DNA of 64,000 nt from Bradyrhizobium sp. SZCCHNS1050 (GTDB lineage: Bacteria; Pseudomonadota; Alphaproteobacteria; Rhizobiales; Xanthobacteraceae). Positions 1-8,546 of the stretch are shown here, piece after piece. The position numbers were made by a program, and so were the translations under genes. Numbering within the stretch: position 1 is the first letter of the stretch; the number at the start of each line of letters is the position of its first letter. A model generated the notes under the pieces. It saw only the letters and a program-made list of their open reading frames with translations. It searched no databases and was not told the origin of the DNA. Where the stretch lies: contig NZ_JAUETR010000001.1 of NCBI RefSeq assembly GCF_032484785.1, forward strand, positions 1,739,501 through 1,803,500, given 5' to 3'.

Positions 1-123
1 CATCAGCTTCTGCGACAGGTTCGGCGAGCCGCCGCGCGTCATGTTGACGAGGCCCAGAAACAGCACCAGGGCGACCGCGCCAACGGCGATGGGAAGGATG
101 AATTTACCAAGAAGTGAAGCCAT
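1..123 (-). CDS. HIG1-domain twin-transmembrane small protein (3' truncated by window edge)
   Basis: The first 41 residues are visible, read on the minus strand from an ATG at 123. They start with one hydrophobic helix (about residues 6-26) followed by NMTRGGSPNLSQKLM. A helix followed by the R-G-G-S-P-N-x-S-Q-K-L-M hinge is typical of short alphaproteobacterial HIG1 (hypoxia-induced) membrane proteins, which have a second helix after this motif. That second half lies outside the window. In mitochondria HIG1 proteins associate with respiratory complexes; the bacterial role is not settled. The gene is divergent from the YihY-like gene at 242. Confidence 0.7.
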   Translation of the reverse strand, partial: MASLLGKFILPIAVGAVALVLFLGLVNMTRGGSPNLSQKLM

Positions 124-241
124 CGGTGCTAGATAACACCGCAAACGCAAGAGCGCCATGGCGGATCCGCGCAGCCGGCGCTGCAACTTCTGGCTTTTGG
201 AGCCGTAATATCGGATTGTACAAATCACGTTCTTTCGCGGA

Positions 242-1147
242 GTGCAGGGACAGGTGAAGGCGCTTCGCTACATCTTCCACGTCGTCATGGACGCGTTCTA
301 CACCTTCCTCGCCGACGACGGCTGGGCGATCGCCAGCCATATCGCGCTGTCGACCCTGATGGCGCTGTTTCCCTTCCTGATCGTCCTGACCTCGCTCGCC
401 GGCTTTCTCGGCTCCAAGGACCTGGCCGACCAGGCCGCCACCTTGATGCTCGAGACTTGGCCGGCGCAGGTGGCGGATGCGCTGACCGGCGAGATCCACG
501 ACGTGCTGACCACGACCCGGACCGATGCGCTGACCATCGGCGCCGTGCTCGCGGTCTACTTCGCCTCGAACGGCGTCGAGGCGCTGCGGGTCGCGCTCAA
601 CCGCGCCTACGGCGTGATCGAGCAGCGCCGCTGGTACTGGCTGCGGCTGGAATCGATCGGCTATACCCTGGTCGCCGCGTTCACGGCGCTGGCGATGTCG
701 TTCCTGATCGTGCTCGGCCCGCTGATGCTCGCCACCGCCCGGCGCTACCTGCCGCTGGCGGTCGAAGCCAACGAGCGCTTCGTCAACCTGACGCGCTACG
801 GCATCACCATCAGCGCGCTGGTCGTCGCGCTGTTCATCCTGCACGCCTGGCTGCCGGCGGGGCGGCGCAGCTTCATGCAGATCCTGCCCGGCATCGTCTT
901 CACCTTCATCGCCTCGCTGGTGTCAGGGATCGTGTTCGGCCAGTACCTGGCGCGCTTCGCCAACAACTACGTCACGATGTATGCGGGGCTCGCATCGGTG
1001 ATCATCGCACTGGTGTTCCTGTATTTCATCGCCGCGATCTTCGTGTATGGCGGCGAATTGAACGCTTCGATCATCAAGTCGCGGCTGCCGCGCGGCGTGT
1101 CGCTCCAAGAAGCGCAGTCGCTAGAGCCCGCGGCGAAACGGGCTTGA
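242..1147 (+). CDS. YihY/virulence factor BrkB family inner-membrane protein
   Basis: A 301-residue polytopic membrane protein with about six hydrophobic segments, at roughly residues 35-55, 92-112, 135-160, 183-205, 215-235 and 245-270. The conserved YihY/BrkB signatures are present: an early ALSTLMALFPFLIVL helix, YFASNGVEALRVALNRAYG in the middle, and VFLYFIAAIFVYGGELNA near the end. Family members were once annotated as ribonuclease BN, which is now considered wrong; the true function is unknown. The start used is GTG. The 3' end overlaps the convergent kinase gene by 74 bp, so the two transcripts are complementary there. Confidence 0.88.
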   Translation: MQGQVKALRYIFHVVMDAFYTFLADDGWAIASHIALSTLMALFPFLIVLTSLAGFLGSKDLADQAATLMLETWPAQVADALTGEIHDVLTTTRTDALTIGAVLAVYFASNGVEALRVALNRAYGVIEQRRWYWLRLESIGYTLVAAFTALAMSFLIVLGPLMLATARRYLPLAVEANERFVNLTRYGITISALVVALFILHAWLPAGRRSFMQILPGIVFTFIASLVSGIVFGQYLARFANNYVTMYAGLASVIIALVFLYFIAAIFVYGGELNASIIKSRLPRGVSLQEAQSLEPAAKRA

Positions 1148-2591
1148 GCAGGAACGCGTCCGCGCCGGCAGCCCGCGAGGCCGCCTCGTCCTCGCCGCGT
1201 CCGGACACGCCGATGATCGGGATAGTCCCGTGGGGCGCGTCCAGCTTGCGAATGCGAGTAATCGCCTCGACGCCGTTGATGCCGGGCAGCACCATGTCCA
1301 TCAGCACCGCATCGTAATTGCCGGCCGCGATCCGCTCCGGCGCCGCCTCGCCGCGGCCGATGAACTCGGCCTGGTGGCCGAGTTCATTGAGGATAGTGTT
1401 GAGCACCACGCGGCCGAACGGATTGTCCTCCACCCCGAGGATCCGCAGGGGCCGCGTCGGCGCGAGGGCGACACCATCTTCCGATCCGCCGGCGGTGGCG
1501 TGCGGTGTGGCCGCAACGGTCAGCGTCACCGTCAGGGTGAAGGTCGTGCCGCCGCCTTCATGCGGCGCCACTGCGACATCGCCGCCCATGGCGCGCGCCA
1601 GTTGCCGGACCGAGGACAGTCCGAGTCCGGCCCCGCCGAAGCGCGAGGCAATCGAAACATTGGCTTGGCTGAACGGCCGGAACAGCCGCTTGATCTCCTT
1701 CAGGGTCAGGCCGATGCCCGAATCCGAGACGTGGAAGGCGATCGCGGCGCTGCCCCTGCCCGCGCCTCGGCCTGCGCCCCTGCTCGGCTTGCCGCGACCG
1801 CCGCGGCGTGCTGGAACGACCTCCAGCGCCACGCCCCCCTGCTCGGTGAACTTCACCGCATTGTCGATCAGGTTCTCGAGCGCAGCGCGCAGCCGCACGG
1901 GGTCGCCGATCACGAGTCCCGGCAAGTCGTCGGAAACGTGGACCTTGACATCCAGCCCCTTGGCGGCGGCGCGGCCCGACAGCGAGTCTCCGGCGGCCCG
2001 CGCCAGCACGCGCAGATCGAACAGATCCTCACGCGGCAGCGCGCCGGTGGTCTCGTCCTTGGCAGCATCGACGAACAGGGTGGCGAGGCTCGACAGATGC
2101 TCCGCGCCGGCCTTGATCGTATCGACCCAGCGCCGCTCGCGCTCGCCAAGCTCGGAGGTGGCGAGCAGGTCGCTGATGGCGAGAATGCCAGTCAGCGGCG
2201 TGCGCACTTCATGGGCGAACACCGCCAGCGCGGCTTCGACGACTCCTGGTGATCCAGCGGCAGCCTTGGGCACGGACTTCGCGGTCTCGGGCTTCCTCAC
2301 TCCGGACTTGGCCGCGCTTCGCCGGCTCCCCGCCATCGCCGTGACCTGAGGAACGTGCTTCTTGAGCGGTCGCGCCTTGGTGCGCTCCTTGGCCGGCGCC
2401 GCCTTCGCGGCCCTGGTCTTCTGCGTTTGTGTCTTCGGCGCTTGTGCTGCGGACGACGGCATCCTCGGGGATGTCGTCCTGGAGGGCGCCTTTTCCGCGG
2501 GCGCTCTGGACGCGCCGGCGGACCTGGGCGCAGCCGGCTTGGCCGGTCGGGCCCGACGCCCCGTACTCATCTTCCGAACGCGCTTCATCAT
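1074..2591 (-). CDS. cytosolic hybrid sensor histidine kinase/response regulator
   Basis: 505 residues. Residues 1-115 are a Lys/Ala/Pro-rich basic tail of low complexity with no membrane segment or sensor domain. A HisKA domain follows, with H-box HEVRTPLTG (phospho-acceptor His127), then a HATPase with N-box LENLIDNAVKFT (around 238-249), G1 DSGIGL (290-295) and G2 GGAGLGL (319-325). An R/G-rich insert (262-280) sits inside the ATPase domain. The C terminus is a receiver with acidic pocket ED (388-389), phospho-acceptor Asp432 in LMDMVLPG, and Lys483. All catalytic residues are present, so it should run an internal phosphorelay. No output regulator is adjacent. The ATG at 2591 has AGGGG upstream. 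The basic tail could bind nucleic acid or membrane lipid (inference). Confidence 0.9.
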   Translation of the reverse strand: MMKRVRKMSTGRRARPAKPAAPRSAGASRAPAEKAPSRTTSPRMPSSAAQAPKTQTQKTRAAKAAPAKERTKARPLKKHVPQVTAMAGSRRSAAKSGVRKPETAKSVPKAAAGSPGVVEAALAVFAHEVRTPLTGILAISDLLATSELGERERRWVDTIKAGAEHLSSLATLFVDAAKDETTGALPREDLFDLRVLARAAGDSLSGRAAAKGLDVKVHVSDDLPGLVIGDPVRLRAALENLIDNAVKFTEQGGVALEVVPARRGGRGKPSRGAGRGAGRGSAAIAFHVSDSGIGLTLKEIKRLFRPFSQANVSIASRFGGAGLGLSSVRQLARAMGGDVAVAPHEGGGTTFTLTVTLTVAATPHATAGGSEDGVALAPTRPLRILGVEDNPFGRVVLNTILNELGHQAEFIGRGEAAPERIAAGNYDAVLMDMVLPGINGVEAITRIRKLDAPHGTIPIIGVSGRGEDEAASRAAGADAFLLKPVSPRALATALLGATRRAAAAT

Positions 2592-2786
2592 GGCCCCTGT
2601 GACATGAACTCCGAAAAACGAAGGGGCACTTGTACTGTCATGTCTCGTCGTGCCGCTTTCGATTGAAGCTCCCGATAACCCGCGCCATTGAGCAGCATGG
2701 CACGGTCGTTTCCGGGTGTCACGATGCCCCGGAGGTTGTCCCCGCCGGAAACGTTGGGAGACATCGGGGCTTGCGGCAGGACGCGG
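2592..2786. other. intergenic region between two minus-strand genes
   Basis: About 195 bp separating the end of gluQ from the start of the hybrid kinase. It probably carries the kinase promoter. No convincing terminator hairpin or small gene was seen. Confidence 0.4.
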
Positions 2787-3659
2787 CTAGACCATGCCGA
2801 TCCTGTGTCGGATTTCCGCCGGCGAGACGCCTTCCGCACGCAAGGCGCGCAATCCCGTTGCCCGGGAGGACTTGGACAGCTTGTGGCCCTGCGCGTCGCG
2901 AATCAGTTGGTGATGCCGATAGGCCGGAGCCGGCAGGCCGAGCAGGACCTGCAGCAGCCGGTGCACGCTCGTGGCATGAAACAGGTCCTGCCCACGCACC
3001 ACCTCGGTCACCCCCTGCAGGGCATCGTCGAGCACGACGGAGAGGTGATAACTGGTCGGCGTCTCCTTGCGCGCCAGAACCACATCCCCCCAGGCCTCCG
3101 GCCTTGCTTCGACCCTGCCACTCTCGCCCGAAGGCCCGGCGCCATGCTCGTCCCAGGCCGGCCGGCCGGCGCGCGCGACCGCGGCGGCCATGTCGAGCCG
3201 CAAGGCATAGGGCGCGCCGCTGGCCATCAGTGCCGCACGGCGCGCCTCGGAGAGCGAGGTCGCCGTCCCCGGATAGAGCGGCGCGCCATCCGGATCGCGC
3301 GGCCAAGCCCCCTCTGCATCCCGTTGCGCGACCATCCGCGCGGCCTCGGCCCGGCTCTCGAAGCTCGGATAGACCAGCCCCATGCCCCGCAGCCGGTCCA
3401 GCGCAGCGCGGTACTCGGCAAGGTGCTCCGATTGCCGCCGCACCGGCTGCTCCCAGGCGATGCCGAGCCAGGCGAGGTCCTCATAGATCGCCTGCTCGAA
3501 CTCGGGGCGGCAGCGGGTCGGATCGATGTCCTCGATGCGCAGCAGCAAGCGGCCGCCGCTCCGCTGCGCGCATTGGAAGTTCAACAGCGCCGAAAAAGCG
3601 TGGCCGAGATGCAGATAGCCGTTGGGGCTGGGGGCAAATCGGAAAACGGGTGGCATCAT
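2787..3659 (-). CDS. gluQ: glutamyl-Q tRNA(Asp) synthetase
   Basis: 290 residues, a stand-alone class I GluRS catalytic core without an anticodon-binding domain, the length expected of GluQRS. It activates glutamate and attaches it to queuosine-34 of tRNA(Asp). Visible motifs: FAPSPNGYLHLGH with the HIGH-type signature HLGH at 17-20; RIEDIDPTR at 41-49; and a KMSKS-type HKLSKS at 259-264. The Zn-binding Cys pair of the E. coli enzyme is absent (YPSFESRAE occupies that site), as in other alphaproteobacterial members from memory. The ATG at 3659 overlaps the stop of the upstream nucleotidyltransferase by 4 bp (ATGA), so the two are translationally coupled. An open frame continues upstream to 3932 but lies inside the neighbour's coding sequence. 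Confidence 0.92.
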   Translation of the reverse strand: MMPPVFRFAPSPNGYLHLGHAFSALLNFQCAQRSGGRLLLRIEDIDPTRCRPEFEQAIYEDLAWLGIAWEQPVRRQSEHLAEYRAALDRLRGMGLVYPSFESRAEAARMVAQRDAEGAWPRDPDGAPLYPGTATSLSEARRAALMASGAPYALRLDMAAAVARAGRPAWDEHGAGPSGESGRVEARPEAWGDVVLARKETPTSYHLSVVLDDALQGVTEVVRGQDLFHATSVHRLLQVLLGLPAPAYRHHQLIRDAQGHKLSKSSRATGLRALRAEGVSPAEIRHRIGMV

Positions 3660-4522
3660 GATGAGTTCGACGCCACAGAGCCCTGCGCCTCTCCTGCCTG
3701 CGTTTCGCGTTCCAGACGCTCGACCACGGTCCGATAGAAGTGCTCTGCCTGCTGCATCATCTCGGCCGTACTGCTGCGGCATTCGCTGAAGGCCGACCGG
3801 GCCAGCTCGAACTCGGCATCGACGAACGCGGCCACCACGGGCGGCAGCGGTGCGATGCCGAGCTCGCGGGTCGAGGCTTTCCGCTGCATCAGCTCGGCCA
3901 CCTCCGCCTGCAAGGCCGCGGGCGGATCGCACTCCGCCATCAAGGTCGGAAAATGCATCGGCGCCACCGCTTCCCTTGGGTGCAGGCGCAGCCAGCGCAG
4001 CGTCGCGGCTGGCCGCAGCGCATAGAAGATCTTCTTCTGCGCAACCTCCGTGCCGTCGCCGAAATACGCGCGGCGTTGCCGTTCACCGAGATGCAGATAG
4101 TGCCGCGCCACGGCATCGCGGCTCGCCACGCTCCTGGCGAAGGCGAGAAAGTCATCACGAAACCAAGCGGAGCCACGATACACCACCGGCGACCGCAGCC
4201 ATTCGATGATGACCGCATTGCCCTTCAGCAGCAGCTGTACCGCCTTGGCCAGGTCCCAGCCGTTGGCGTCGTAATCATCTTCGAGCGGAAACTCGATGAC
4301 GTCGCGCACCGGCCATGGCTTGATATGATCGGCGGCGCGCCGCACATAGACGAAACGGCAATCATAGTCGCTGTCGGGCGAGGCAAAGCCCCAGGCGCGG
4401 CTGCCGCTCTCGATGGCGAGCGGCAGAAACACGCCGTACTCGGCAACGACGCGATCCAGCAGGGAGTCGATCCCGGCGACCTTGTGGCGGGCCATGTCGG
4501 AGGGGATGCTACGCAAGCTCAT
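3656..4522 (-). CDS. nucleotidyltransferase of the RlaP/YcgL-like Pol-beta family
   Basis: 288 residues from the ATG at 4522; a second ATG at 4495 gives 279. The N terminus carries the Pol-beta nucleotidyltransferase signature: IESGSRAWGFASPDSDYD provides the G-S turn and the D-x-D metal ligands, followed by RFVYV. Later motifs (DVIEFPLEDDYDANGWDL, LLLKGNAVIIEWLRSPVVY) match the family described as RNA-ligase-associated nucleotidyltransferases (RlaP, PF10127-like). A role in RNA end repair is predicted for the family but its substrate is not established. It is the first gene of a two-gene unit with gluQ and is divergent from the AlkA-like gene at 4616. Confidence 0.82.
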   Translation of the reverse strand: MSLRSIPSDMARHKVAGIDSLLDRVVAEYGVFLPLAIESGSRAWGFASPDSDYDCRFVYVRRAADHIKPWPVRDVIEFPLEDDYDANGWDLAKAVQLLLKGNAVIIEWLRSPVVYRGSAWFRDDFLAFARSVASRDAVARHYLHLGERQRRAYFGDGTEVAQKKIFYALRPAATLRWLRLHPREAVAPMHFPTLMAECDPPAALQAEVAELMQRKASTRELGIAPLPPVVAAFVDAEFELARSAFSECRSSTAEMMQQAEHFYRTVVERLERETQAGEAQGSVASNSS

Positions 4523-4615
4523 GAGAGTTCCAGCCGTGACTGATGCTGCCTTAGCCCTGGGCCTTCCTGCCGTCCACCCGGCGCGACATGGCCCAGCCTT
4601 GCGTTCGGCGACGCC

Positions 4616-5269
4616 ATGACCCTTCACCTCGACAGCCAAGCCGTTCTCGAGGACGCGATCCGCGACCTGGTGAAGCAGGACGCGCGGCTGGCGCCCGTCC
4701 TCGAAGCGACCGGCATGCCGGCGCTCCGGAGGCGTGAGCCGGGCTTCGCCGGGATCGCCCACATCGTCTGCGGCCAGCAGCTCTCGACCGCGAGCGCGGC
4801 CGCGATCTGGGGCCGGCTGCAGGCGGCATTCGATCCGTTCGATGCCGACGCCGTCCGCCGCGCCCGAGCCGACCGGCTGGGACGGCTCGGCCTCTCTGCC
4901 GCCAAGATCAAGACGCTGAAGCACATCGCGCATGAGCTCGGCGCCGGGCGGCTGAACCTCGACGTGCTCGCCAATGAGGACGCCGACGCCGCGCACGCCA
5001 CCCTGACCGCCCTGCCCGGCATCGGGCCGTGGACCGCCGACGTCTACCTGCTGTTCTGCCTCGGCCATGGCGACGCCTGGCCGTCCGGCGACCTCGCCGT
5101 GCAGGAGGCGGTCAAGGTCGGGCTCGGGCTTGCGACGCGGCCTACGGCCAAGCAGATGATGCCGCTTGCGGAAGGCTGGCGCCCGCTGCGCGGCGCGGCG
5201 GCGCACCTGTGGTGGAGCTATTACCGCGTGGTCAAGAAGCGCGAGGGCGTGATCACGCCGGCGAACTAA
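4616..5269 (+). CDS. DNA-3-methyladenine glycosylase, AlkA/HhH-GPD type
   Basis: 217 residues, a helix-hairpin-helix DNA glycosylase that removes alkylated bases in base-excision repair. The hairpin is LPGIGPWTAD (133-142) and the catalytic Asp is Asp159 in WPSGDLAVQ. The early GIAHIVCGQQLSTASA segment is typical of the AlkA group. It lacks the N-terminal beta domain of E. coli AlkA, so it is the short DNA-3-methyladenine glycosylase II form. The start is the ATG at 4616. The 93-bp gap to the divergent nucleotidyltransferase must hold both promoters. Confidence 0.9.
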   Translation: MTLHLDSQAVLEDAIRDLVKQDARLAPVLEATGMPALRRREPGFAGIAHIVCGQQLSTASAAAIWGRLQAAFDPFDADAVRRARADRLGRLGLSAAKIKTLKHIAHELGAGRLNLDVLANEDADAAHATLTALPGIGPWTADVYLLFCLGHGDAWPSGDLAVQEAVKVGLGLATRPTAKQMMPLAEGWRPLRGAAAHLWWSYYRVVKKREGVITPAN

Positions 5270-5378
5270 CAACTCCGGTGAACGGCGTTTCAAACAAAGT
5301 TGGGGTTGCAAAACGGTCATCGATGTCGGCCAGGATCGCGCCACGACGCACAGCAAACGAACGGCCGAGGTCTTCATC

Positions 5379-6470
5379 ATGCAATCGTCCGATTTCATCG
5401 TCGCACGCGGCGATCTGCAGCAGTGCAAGACGATCGTCACCGAGCTTCCCGATGGCGACGCGCTTCCTGCCGAGGCGCTGCTGGTGAAGGTCGACCGCTT
5501 CGCCTTCACCGCCAACAACATCACCTACGCGCTGCTCGGCGAGCAGTTGAAATATTGGCAACTGTTTCCCGCGCCCGACGGCTTCGGCATCATTCCCGTG
5601 TGGGGCTTCGGCGACGTGATCGCGTCCCGCCATCCTGCCGTCGCGCAAGGCGAGCGCCTGTTCGGCTACTTCCCGATGGCGACGCATCTCGTCATCGAGG
5701 CCGCCGACGTCGGCAAGCGCGGCCTGCGCGACGCGGCCGCGCACCGCCAGGGCGTCGCGCCGGTCTACAACGCCTATGCGCGGGTGGGCGACGATCCCGC
5801 CTTTGCCGGACGGCAAGGCGATGATCAGGCGCTGCTGCGCCCGCTGTTCATGCTGTCGTTCCTGGTCGACGACTTTCTCGCCGAACAGGCTCATTTCGGC
5901 GCCACAACCGTCATCCTGTCCTCGGCCTCGAGCAAGACCGCGTTCGGTCTCGCCCACCTCCTGCATACGCGGCGCAAGGGCATCCGCGTGATCGGGCTGA
6001 CCTCGCCATCGAATGCGGCCTTCGTCCGCTCGCTCGGCTGCTACGACGCGGTCGTGACCTACGACGCGGTCAACGGGCTCGACGCTGGGGTGCGCGCGGC
6101 GTTCGTCGACATGGCCGGCAACGCCAGCCTCCGCGCCGCGCTGCATCGGCACTACGGCGACAACCTCGTCTATTCCGGCCGCGTCGGGCTGACGCATCAG
6201 GACGGCAGCGATGATGCAGAGATGCTTCCCGGTGCCCCGCCCACCTGGTTCTTCGCGCCCGACCAGATCAGGAAGCGTGCCAGGGAATGGGGACCCGGCG
6301 GCATCGAAAGCCGGCTCGGCGCGGCGTGGCGGGACTTCGCCCCGCGGCTCGACGGCTGGCTCACGATCACGGAAGGACGCGGACCGGAGGCCGTACAGCG
6401 CGTCTATCTCGACACCTTGCAAGGTCATATTCCGCCGCATGAGGGCCACATGCTGACGATGGCGACGTAA
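5379..6470 (+). CDS. DUF2855 family protein
   Basis: 363 residues of soluble protein matching the DUF2855 family, recognised from LLVKVDRFAFTANNITYA near the N terminus, PVWGFGDV, GYFPMATHLVI and SSASSKTAFGLAHLL. The last of these lies where NAD(P)-dependent medium-chain reductases have their nucleotide-binding turn, and the overall layout resembles a diverged quinone oxidoreductase. Members are often described as NADPH:quinone reductase-like without biochemical proof. No partner gene is adjacent; the next gene starts 75 bp downstream on the same strand. Confidence 0.8.
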   Translation: MQSSDFIVARGDLQQCKTIVTELPDGDALPAEALLVKVDRFAFTANNITYALLGEQLKYWQLFPAPDGFGIIPVWGFGDVIASRHPAVAQGERLFGYFPMATHLVIEAADVGKRGLRDAAAHRQGVAPVYNAYARVGDDPAFAGRQGDDQALLRPLFMLSFLVDDFLAEQAHFGATTVILSSASSKTAFGLAHLLHTRRKGIRVIGLTSPSNAAFVRSLGCYDAVVTYDAVNGLDAGVRAAFVDMAGNASLRAALHRHYGDNLVYSGRVGLTHQDGSDDAEMLPGAPPTWFFAPDQIRKRAREWGPGGIESRLGAAWRDFAPRLDGWLTITEGRGPEAVQRVYLDTLQGHIPPHEGHMLTMAT

Positions 6471-6545
6471 GCAGGTTTTCACCCGCGACCAAACCCGTGT
6501 AGCGTTGCCCGGACTGAGGTTGCGCAGAGGCAGGGAGGCGAGGCG

Positions 6546-7517
6546 ATGTCCATTCTCGGAACGGGCAATTACAGCTATCGCGTCGTCAAGGACTGGGCCA
6601 AGCTGCCCGAGGGCTGGGCGCTCACCGACGTCGCCTCGGTTGCCGTTGACAGCAAGGATCGCGTCTACGCCTTCAATCGCGGCGCCCATCCGATGATCGT
6701 GTTCGACCGCGACGGCAATTTCATCAAGAGCTGGGGCGAGGGCCTGTTCAGCCGCGCCCACGGCTTGTCGATCGACAGCGAGGACAATCTCTACTGCACC
6801 GACGATGGCGACCACACCGTGCGCAAATGCACGGATGACGGCAAGGTGCTGCTGACCATCGGCCTGCCGGAGCGTCCGACGCCGTTCATGAGCGGCGAGC
6901 CGTTCAACCGCTGCACCCACACCGCGCTGTCGCCCTCGGGCGAGATCTACGTTTCCGACGGCTACGGCAATGCGCGGGTCCACAAATACACACCCGACGG
7001 CCGGCTGATCCGCAGCTGGGGCGAGCCCGGCTCCGATCCCGGCCAGTTCAACATCGTTCACAACATCGCGACCGATGCCGACGGTTTTGTCTACGTCGCC
7101 GATCGCGAGAACCACCGCATCCAGATCTTCGACGGCGACGGCCGCTACGAGACACAGTGGAACAATCTGCATCGGCCCTGCGCGCTGTGCGCCTGCGGCG
7201 CGGGGCGCAAGACCTTCATCATCGGCGAGCTCGGCCCCGGCATGCCGGTCAACCTCAACGTTCCCAATCTCGGACCGCGGCTGACCATCACCGACGCCAC
7301 CGGCCAGCGCATCGCCCGGCTCGGCGGCGAGCACGGTCCGGGCCTGGAAACCGGCCGCTTCCTGGCCCCGCACGGCCTCGCCATTGACAGCCGCGGCGAC
7401 ATCTATGTCGGCGAGGTCGGCGTCACCAACTGGAGCACGAGCTTCCCGGACCGGCCGATGCCGGACGAGGTCAGGATCCACCGCTGCCTGCAGAAGCTGG
7501 AGCGGGTCCCGGGCTGA
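6546..7517 (+). CDS. NHL-repeat beta-propeller protein (peptidylglycine alpha-amidating-lyase-like)
   Basis: 323 residues made of repeated NHL blades, such as VAVDSKDRVYAFNRG, LSIDSEDNLYCTDDGDHTV, ALSPSGEIYVSDGYGNARV, IATDADGFVYVADRENHRI and LAIDSRGDIYVGEVG. The spacing fits a six-bladed propeller. The arrangement, with IRSWGEPGSDPGQFN between blades, is typical of bacterial proteins annotated as peptidyl-alpha-hydroxyglycine amidating lyase family. No signal peptide is evident. Activity in bacteria is not established; it may be a lactonase-like enzyme or a binding scaffold. Confidence 0.82.
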   Translation: MSILGTGNYSYRVVKDWAKLPEGWALTDVASVAVDSKDRVYAFNRGAHPMIVFDRDGNFIKSWGEGLFSRAHGLSIDSEDNLYCTDDGDHTVRKCTDDGKVLLTIGLPERPTPFMSGEPFNRCTHTALSPSGEIYVSDGYGNARVHKYTPDGRLIRSWGEPGSDPGQFNIVHNIATDADGFVYVADRENHRIQIFDGDGRYETQWNNLHRPCALCACGAGRKTFIIGELGPGMPVNLNVPNLGPRLTITDATGQRIARLGGEHGPGLETGRFLAPHGLAIDSRGDIYVGEVGVTNWSTSFPDRPMPDEVRIHRCLQKLERVPG

Positions 7518-7739
7518 CCTTGGTCGTCCTGCTGGTCGTCGTCGCGCCGGAAGAGATGCAACTGATTTGCAGTGCGGCGATCGGGCGCTCTGCCACGGTT
7601 CTGACGCGCTTTGGACGGCAGCTCCAAAGGCGGGAGAAGCCATGTCAAGCCATTCTTGGGGCTTCACAATCCCGTCACGCTGCATGTAGTATGTCAGGGC
7701 ATGCTGCTTCGCAGCCGTTATGGAGGCCAGGAGCGTTAC

Positions 7740-8297
7740 TTGAACGCACATGTCTCGCAAGGCGGTTGGCCGGTGTTGGTGCTGAACGCGGACTTCCGGC
7801 CGCTGAGTTACTACCCGCTGTCTCTCTGGTCGTGGCAAGACGCGATCAAGGCAGTGTTTCTCGATCGCGTCAACATTGTCGAATACTACGACCGCGCGAT
7901 CCGAAGTCCGTCCTTCGAAATCCAGCTGCCCAGCGTGGTTTCGCTGAAATCCTTCGTAAAGCCGTCGACGCATCCGGCCTTCACCCGCTTCAACGTCTTC
8001 CTCCGCGACCGTTTCGCCTGCCAGTACTGCCACTCCGGCGACGACCTGACCTTCGATCACGTCATCCCCCGCAGCAAGGGTGGCCAGACCACCTGGGAGA
8101 ACGTCGTGGCCGCCTGCTCGCCCTGCAATCTGAAGAAGGGCAATCTGACGCCACAGCAGGCCAAGATGTTCCCCAAGCAGGCGCCCTATGCGCCAACCGT
8201 CCACCAGCTCCATCGCAACGGCCGGCTGTTCCCGCCGAACTACCTGCACGACAGCTGGCTCGACTATCTCTATTGGGACACCGAGCTCGATCCGTAG
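7740..8297 (+). CDS. HNH endonuclease family protein
   Basis: 185 residues from a TTG at 7740, chosen because AGGAG lies at 7729-7733 and because the conserved protein begins at NAHVSQGGWPVLVLNADF. An in-frame ATG at 7701 would add 13 residues. The HNH core is intact: Cys94 and Cys97 (CQYC), DH at 106-107 in LTFDHVIPRSKGG, Asn121, and Cys126/Cys129 in ACSPCN. The two Cys pairs form a structural zinc site. Orthologues are common, single-copy chromosomal genes in the Bradyrhizobium group. The in vivo role is unknown and no restriction or phage context is present here. Confidence 0.88.
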   Translation: MNAHVSQGGWPVLVLNADFRPLSYYPLSLWSWQDAIKAVFLDRVNIVEYYDRAIRSPSFEIQLPSVVSLKSFVKPSTHPAFTRFNVFLRDRFACQYCHSGDDLTFDHVIPRSKGGQTTWENVVAACSPCNLKKGNLTPQQAKMFPKQAPYAPTVHQLHRNGRLFPPNYLHDSWLDYLYWDTELDP

Positions 8298-8546
8298 CGG
8301 ATCGGCCCGTTGTCGGTGTTGATGCTGGACATCGCCCCGGCGGCGGCGACATGCTGCTCTCGCTGGAGTCTGCGAACGCCCGGCCGCCAGATCCGCAGGC
8401 CCGAATGGCCCGGCCGTCCGGCCATATATCGGACTGGATTAACTCCACTTTAGGTCCCTGTTCAGCATGCTCGCGCGTTGCCGCATGGGCCGCCGCCATG
8501 GCTGCCCGCTTCCGTCACCGATCCAGCAGGGCCGTCCGTTCCGCGC

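Noticed and set aside
5253..8249. A 998-codon open frame antisense to four genes
   Set aside because: It lies opposite well-supported genes (DUF2855, NHL, HNH), has repetitive Val/Ala/Asp-rich composition typical of GC-rich antisense frames and matches no family.
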